Shown: piece after piece, positions 58,139 through 64,000 of the stretch | Position numbering within the stretch: the stretch's first letter is position 1 | How the letters are laid out: each line of letters begins with the position of its first letter | DNA from: Parus major | Taxonomy: Eukaryota > Chordata > Aves > Passeriformes > Paridae | DNA length: 64,000 bases | Direction: 5' to 3' | Assembly (NCBI RefSeq): GCF_001522545.3 | Contig: NC_031770.1 | Coordinates: forward strand, 110,917,597-110,981,596 | Notes under the pieces: model-generated | Told to the model about the DNA's origin: nothing | The model's input: the letters and a program-made list of their open reading frames with translations, nothing else | The model's database searches: none | Translations under genes and position numbers: made by a program

Positions 58139-59828
58139 GTTTTTATGACTAAATGATGGTTTGCAGTGGTGGACAAAGTGTGAGCTCTGTGGAACAGCTA
58201 ATCCACAAATATTCTGTAGTTTATTTTTAATGAGACTTCTGGTAAACTTTCATGCCATAATAAATATAATAATAATGTTTTCTTTAGCAGATTGTAGATG
58301 TTGGGTATGTTTTGTTCTGTAAGAAAGCAACTGAGGTGATACAGTCCCAGAATTTGGGGGAATTACAGCCAGGAAAACGTCCCCATGGAAATGAAGATGG
58401 TTGGGTTTATTTGATATAAGTGGATAAAGAATTGTTGTAACAAGGAACTGTTGTTAGAAAACATTTTTTATGGTAATGACACAAGTGGGAAGGAGCTGAG
58501 CTTCAGGTTGCATGTTGGGTTCCAAATGGGATTGTTGGGTTTTTGCAGTGACCATGAAGCTGCTTTGTGAGTGATGCAGTCACCAGGGAATCCAGCAGGA
58601 CAGTTTTAGAGGAATAATTTAATTAATGATTCTCGTTTTGTCATTCTGTATGAAGAGCTGTGTGTTGAGCATTAGAGGTATACTCTTTAATGGACAATTC
58701 AGTATTTGGCTTCCAGCTTCTCAAAATGGTCTGATGTCTTTTGGATTTAGAAGAATAAAGTATGGGTGATTATAAGAGCAGTTGCTTCAGATTGAGAGTA
58801 AACCAGTCCTGTTCATCTGATAAAATTCCAGTATCTGCCTGTTTATCAACACAGATATCCACAGCTGCTCTTTGTAATTCAGGATGAGCAGAAGGTATTG
58901 TTGGGCACCTTTCTAACCTCCAGATTTCATTTAGCAGTAGCAAAAACAATGCATTTCTTGGTGATGTGTGTGTTTAAAATAATGAAAAGAGATTCTCAAG
59001 CTACAAGTAGACATCTGCTTTTATTCTTGTTTTAGGGAACTGCTGTGCTCAGTGCTAAATCATGATAGTGTCACAAGAAGTGCTTTTGCATGTGCTGTGC
59101 CATATGAAGCACAGTCAAGCAGGCAACAAGTTGAATCTAAAATCAAAATATTTTTCAGCCAGAAGAGACGAGCAGCAGGCAGCCTGGGAGTTCAAAGTTA
59201 GAATTCAGCAGGAAACATCCTTTGGCTCTGTTCAGTGCACATGAAAGCCTCACATCCCATCCCTGTTTATGAATACCAGCAACTTGCTGTGTAGCCCACA
59301 CTTTGCAGGCTAAAAATAACTTCTCTGCAATGCAAACTTGGCACCAGCAGCTGGCAAGTTTATTTGGTATCACCTTTAGGTGTTTTTGGTGTTTTTTTTC
59401 AGGGAAATTAATGATTCCTTTGCTGTGTATGTGAACTATCACACTATTTAATCACTGAGACCACAAAATACAAAACTCTTTTCCACATGGCACATATGAG
59501 AATTTGTCTTTGAGAGAGATCTTTGGAAAAGAGAAGTTTTAAGTGAAATCAGCTGCCAGCAAGTGTCTGGTGCTGGTGGCTACTGTGGGATGAAAGAATG
59601 GTGTGAGGAGGTAAACATTAGTTCAAATTTTGGATTGGAGTTGATTTTTCTATCTTCTTTTAAGTTTTTACACTTCTTAGAATTTCAACTTTCTTCAGAG
59701 AGTGTTGTGCCCAAAATGAGCAGAACTCATGTGGAGCACAGGCTGTGTTTCCTTCAGGAAGAAATGATACAAAATTCACTATAATCCTGGTATTGTAGTG
59801 ACGGTAAATTATTTTTAAGGGTTACAAA

Positions 59829-60157
59829 AGTGCACAACTGCCTGAAAGGAGTTGCAGTGAGGTGGAGGTCAGTCTCTCCTCCCGGGTAACAAGTGACAGG
59901 ATGAGAGGAAATGATCTCAGATTGTGCCAAGGGAGGTTTAGATCAGACATTAGGAAAAATTTCTTCGTGGAAAGGGTTGTCAAGCATTGGAACAGGGTGT
60001 TCAGTGCAGTGCTGGAATCACCATCCCTGGAAATGTTCAAAAAGTCTGGATGTGGCACCTGGGACATGGTTTAGTGGTGACCATGGTGGTGCTGCTGGTT
60101 CACAGTTGGACTTGATGCTCTTAGAGGTCTTCTCTGACCTTTATGATTCTATAACTC
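59829..60157 (+). repeat. CR1 LINE fragment
   Basis: Sense CR1: GTTGCAGTGAGGTGGAGGTC, GATTGTGCCAAGGGAGGTTT, AAATTTCTTCGTGGAAAGGG, CATCCCTGGAAATGTTCAAA, GGACTTGATGCTCTTAGAGG, ending TTTATGATTCTATAAC. It is of the subfamily seen antisense at 12150 and 63013. Confidence 0.9.
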
Positions 60158-60639
60158 CACTTTTAGGTGAAGAATTTAGAAGTATGAGCAAGAAATTCTC
60201 TCAGATTCCAGCAGGGAAATGTGATTGCTTTTCTTGGTTCTTTGAGGGTTTTCTCTCTTTAATTACATTGCTTTTAGTAAGAATTATAACTGGTGGCAGT
60301 ATTTTTGCAGGGCTATAGCACATGGGCAGTGATGAGAATAGATATATTTAGATATTTTCCTCAATTCCCAAGTATCCATTTTATATTAATCATTTAGTGG
60401 CAATGGGAATCAGCACAGAGGTCCCAGTTTCTGGGTGATGGATTTCTCTGTTCACTAGGACTTCCTATAAAACCAATTTATTATGGTGACATTCACAGAA
60501 AAGCCAAACAACTGTTGTCCTCATCCAGGAAGGACACTGTAGATGCTTTAGTCTAGAAGAAGCTTTGGAGCATTGAATTTACAGCATTAGATCTGTCCTG
60601 CAGTTGGAGCAAAGTAATTTTAGATTAGATCTAAGAGGG

Positions 60640-60838
60640 TTTTTAAAAAGAGGTGCTGAGGCCCTGGCACAGGGTGCCCAGAGAAGCTGTGGCTGCCCCT
60701 GGATCCCTGGAAGTGTCCAAGGCCAGGCTGGAAATGGAGCTTGGAGCATCCTGGGACAGTGGAAGATTGTCCCTGCAGGGTTGGAATGAGATGAACTTTA
60801 AAAAGTCCCTTCCAAACCATCCTAAAATTCTGTTCTCA
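60640..60838 (+). repeat. CR1 LINE 3' fragment
   Basis: Sense CR1: GGCCCTGGCACAGGGTGCCC, AGAGAAGCTGTGGCTGCCCC, GGAAGTGTCCAAGGCCAGGC and AAGTCCCTTCCAAACCATCC. It is of the same group as 47108, with small deletions. Confidence 0.9.
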
Positions 60839-63010
60839 GTGACTACATGACTCGTTCACACACAGCCCTGGGGCATACAGCATTTCTTGTTATCCAGCTT
60901 TGTGATTCCCTGTTCTGTTGGTTATTTTCCCTGTTTTCAGACCCTTTATATTGTCCAAGTGAGAGGAAGGTACTAAAGAGCCACAGAGCTGCATTTGTGC
61001 AGTAAAGAACACTCGACCATACAGTGAACTTTTAATTGGCCTGAACTGAATGTAACCCATGTGTAAGGTCCTGAAAAGGACTTTTTCTTAAATATCTACA
61101 ACCATAAACAGCTTCTGCTCCAGAAACAGCGTTATGGAAGGGTTTAAGTCTCCTTTTGGGGTGTTTTGTTTTTGTTTTTTTCTTTGAGGGAGAGGTGTTG
61201 AAAGGGATTTCAAAAGAGAAAGCATACTGGGGAGATAAACATCTCTGGGAATAAGAGCAGCACAGGAAGTGAATCCATGGCTGTTGCTTGTGAGAAGCTC
61301 TTAGAAGTAATTAGGGATAAGAGTGAGGCAGGAGGAAATCTGGTTGGCAGCTGTGGCACTTTCAGCAGCAACTCTGACCTTGGCTTGTAGGTGCTTTGAG
61401 GATGCCGGGGAAAAATTTGCTGCCGGAGCTCTTGGGTTTTACCTGAATTCCGTTGGAAAATCTGCCGGCAAGTTGCAGAGTGTAATTTCTCAGGCACTGC
61501 AAAAATAGGTGATAAAAGTTGGTGATAGACCAGAGGACTCGTGTTTGCACTTTTTAGAAACCTAATCTAATCCTGGAGCACTGGGAGCAGTCTCCCAGCA
61601 GTCTGCCAGAGGGTGGGAATTGCATCCTCCTTGCAAACACTTCTCTGCCCTGCCCTGGGACAACATGAGGGTTGGCAAAAGCCAGCGAGTCTCTGGCCAG
61701 GATCCAGGCCCAGGAGATTGGCTGGCAGGAAGGGACATGGTGGGATTTAGTCTGACACAATTTACTTGGCTGAAAGGGATACGTGATGGTGCACGGTGCG
61801 TGTTTCACCTTGTTAAATATCTGCGTTCTGCTGCCAGAACATGAAATGATAACTTAATCCCTGATTGCTCCTTACATCCCTGCAGGCCATAGTCTCTGGA
61901 AGAATGTTTGTCAGCCAAAAATGGTGTGTAGCTTCACCAAGCCCAGTTTCAGTGCCTTTTCCAGCTAATTCACTTCTGAATTAATTTGGGGCCAGGTGGT
62001 TTTGCACTCTTGGTCCCACCAGTCACACTCATCTGCTAATGCCTGTTCCTGATTCCTGTTTTCCCCAGCATGAATAACTCAGCAGCTGCCACGCTGGTTT
62101 TTGGAGTGCTGGGTGTTGATACAAGTGTTTAGTGAAAGAATTCCATCATTGGAACAAGAAGTAAGGAATAAAAGTGTATTCAAAATTATCTTCCTTACTA
62201 AATTCTTCAGGATTATCTGATTGCCCAAGTGAGAGCTTTCAGTTGGAACACAATGGGCATGAAAGAACTGCAGGGCTTTGAAATAGTTCTGTAGTGTGTT
62301 GGCTCAAGAATAGGTCACAAAAATATTTCCTGCACTTAAAAATGACCACAGCCATTTGCTGAGGTGGGAGGGAGAAGAATAGACAAAGCAGATGGGTAGG
62401 TTCATCATGTGGCCAAAAGATGAATTTGGGAAGTTTAGGGTGCAGAGGAATGCTACAGTGAATCAGGAACACCTATTTAGGAAGAAATAATCGTGCTTTT
62501 TCTGCCAAATAATGAAAAAAATCTGTATTTCTCTCTTTCCTTCTCACTCCAAAGATGCTATATTTTGTCTTCAGAACAAGTTCTCAATGCAGATCTGTTC
62601 ACTTCAATGCAATTCTAGGTTTAAGCAAATATTTAATTCTGCCTAGAGCACTCTGACATTTTTTGCAGCAGTCTGGAGCCATTAGCAGGGCAGATGCAAA
62701 GACATGGGAGCTGAGCTGTCATGGTGAAGGCTTGCCTGTAATTTTCCTAATATGCTGTATTTTCCCTTTGCTTTCCAGCAAACAGGTCAATTATAGCTTA
62801 TTTCTCATCCTTGTGCTGGGAAGTTCAAACAGCTGATTGGAGTGGTACACTGAGGATAAGGATTGCTTTTCTAGGTCAGCCAGAAGAGAGCTTGGTTCAA
62901 AAATGTTACCCTGGAAAGCAGTTCTTTCTTTGGGACAAAGTTTGTATTTATTTCCTCATGCCAGCTGCTCCTGTAGTAAGATTTCTGGAGTTAGATGGGA
63001 TATTGGGAAG
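60839..63010. other. KIF13B intron 2, no gene seen
   Basis: Unique DNA. No exon or known repeat was recognised. Confidence 0.5.
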
Positions 63011-63012
63011 GA

Positions 63013-63160
63013 ATTGGAATAATAGAATTGTAAAATTGTTAGGGTTGGAAAAGACCTTTAAAATCATGAAGTCCAGACATTATTAGCCCAGCATTAAAAC
63101 ATGTCCCTAAGCACCACATCCCTGCATCTGCTAGATCTTTCCAGGGATGGTGATAAGGAT
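63013..63160 (-). repeat. CR1 LINE 3' fragment
   Basis: Antisense CR1: AATAGAATTGTAAAATTGTT, AGGGTTGGAAAAGACCTTTA, CATGTCCCTAAGCACCACAT and CTTTCCAGGGATGGTGA, in the expected order. Confidence 0.88.
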
Positions 63161-64000
63161 ATTGATTGCTGCCTGCTTCCTTATCTCCACGCTGTCAGTC
63201 ATGTTGTCTTTAGTGGTTTGGAGGAATATAGACAGCATTGAAAGGGTTGATCAGGGAGGGTGCAGAGTCTGTGCTCTTGGGAAGAGCAAAGGACAGCATG
63301 ACATCATTCTTTTTTGAGAAACACTAATTTTACGCTAGCTGCATGTTTGAGGCTTCTAGTGCATGTCAGGCTTTTGTTGAAGTGCTGTTTTTGAGATGGC
63401 AGTGCCTTGACAAGCTGCTATTCTTGTTTGCAGCGTGGTTCACATGAGTTATGCTGTTCTTTCACCTGCCAGGCTCCTTGGATGTGTTTGGGTTGAGAGT
63501 ACCCAGATCTCATGCAGCAGCCTCTGGGTTATCACTGTGGTCCTGGAATGTGGATGTGCTGATGTGAGGAAATTGGTTACTGAACAGTGAAGCCAAGACA
63601 AATCACTTTTTTATGCTAATGACCAACCCTTCTTGCCTACAGCTCTTATCTTCTCCCTCCTCCCCATCCAACATTAGACCAACATTATTTGTGGTTTCCA
63701 GTGTGTTTGTATTTTAAATACTGCTCGAATCCCTTAGATCTGGATCCAAAACAGGCCATGAATAGACTTTGCCACATGACAATAACACTGTGCTTAGCAG
63801 CCATCTGGTTCTGGAGGTACCAAAAATGACTCTGAACTATAAATTTTGGTACTGTGCATGTGCCCTCTTCATCAGCTGGAGATCCAGAGGTTCTGAAATT
63901 ACATCTAAATTCAGGAAATGACTGGCTGCTGTACCCAGTGAAATTCCCAATCTTGTAAATGCCCTGAGCGTGCACAAAATGCACCATTAAGATTGATTTC
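63161..64000. other. KIF13B intron 2, end of window
   Basis: Unique DNA to the window edge. No exon was recognised, so intron 2 is at least 27.7 kb if exon 3 was not overlooked. Confidence 0.5.

Larger units (their letters stand above)
54094..59820. other. KIF13B intron 2, no gene seen
   Basis: Unique AT-rich DNA. It contains a 25-bp tandem duplication near 56169-56214 (TATGGCTTTATTTTTATGG twice), a 28-base poly-A (57301-57328), a GGA-repeat at 57498-57518 and a 51-bp duplication (58061-58138). No KIF13B exon was recognised. Confidence 0.5.

Noticed and set aside
1..64000. LTR retrovirus, DNA transposon, CRISPR, tRNA or rRNA genes
   Set aside because: No paired LTRs, gag/pol-like frames, terminal inverted repeats with target duplications, spaced direct repeats or cloverleaf-like sequences were recognised by eye.

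Overview
This window is vertebrate nuclear DNA, almost certainly from a bird. It is gene-poor, its introns are long with canonical GT-AG ends, CpG-rich sequence is confined to two islands, and more than twenty CR1 LINE fragments in both orientations are the dominant repeat. Many CR1 copies are very alike, which suggests recent activity. A songbird would fit, but the sequence alone does not settle the order. There are four runs of N (954-1199, 11625-11914, 23538-23937, 34865-35229). At least two of them sit inside tandem repeats.

Two genes can be named. At the left edge (95-179) is the complete precursor of the brain microRNA miR-124, on the + strand. Its loop identifies the mir-124-1 paralogue. 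It is followed by a CpG island, several splice-acceptor-like sites and a polyadenylation signal that could belong to its non-coding host transcript. About 25 kb to the right, also on the + strand, a second CpG island (about 24900-25420) is the promoter of KIF13B, a kinesin-3 motor. Coding exon 1 (25127-25181) and exon 2 (36185-36278) are clear and join in frame. Intron 1 is about 11.0 kb. Intron 2 runs from 36279 to the end of the window, and I found no exon 3.

Layout: 1-2000, mir-124-1 and the presumed 3' part of its host; 2000-24900, intergenic DNA with CR1 copies, a GGAT microsatellite and a few regulatory-looking blocks; 24900-25420, KIF13B promoter with a head-to-head pair of ZNF143-type motifs; 25182-36184, intron 1 with a 123-bp minisatellite that contains an assembly gap; 36279-64000, intron 2 with a nearly identical inverted duplication (39944-40294 and 41164-41535), more CR1 copies and simple repeats.

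I see no other protein-coding gene, no tRNA or rRNA, no CRISPR, no LTR retrovirus and no bacterial-style system. The long open frames in this window either cross N runs, lie in CR1 copies, or look like chance. The observations most worth following are the close mir-124-1/KIF13B linkage, the inverted duplication in intron 2 (a potential long double-stranded RNA), the palindromic promoter motif, the nested CR1 and the minisatellite at the gap.
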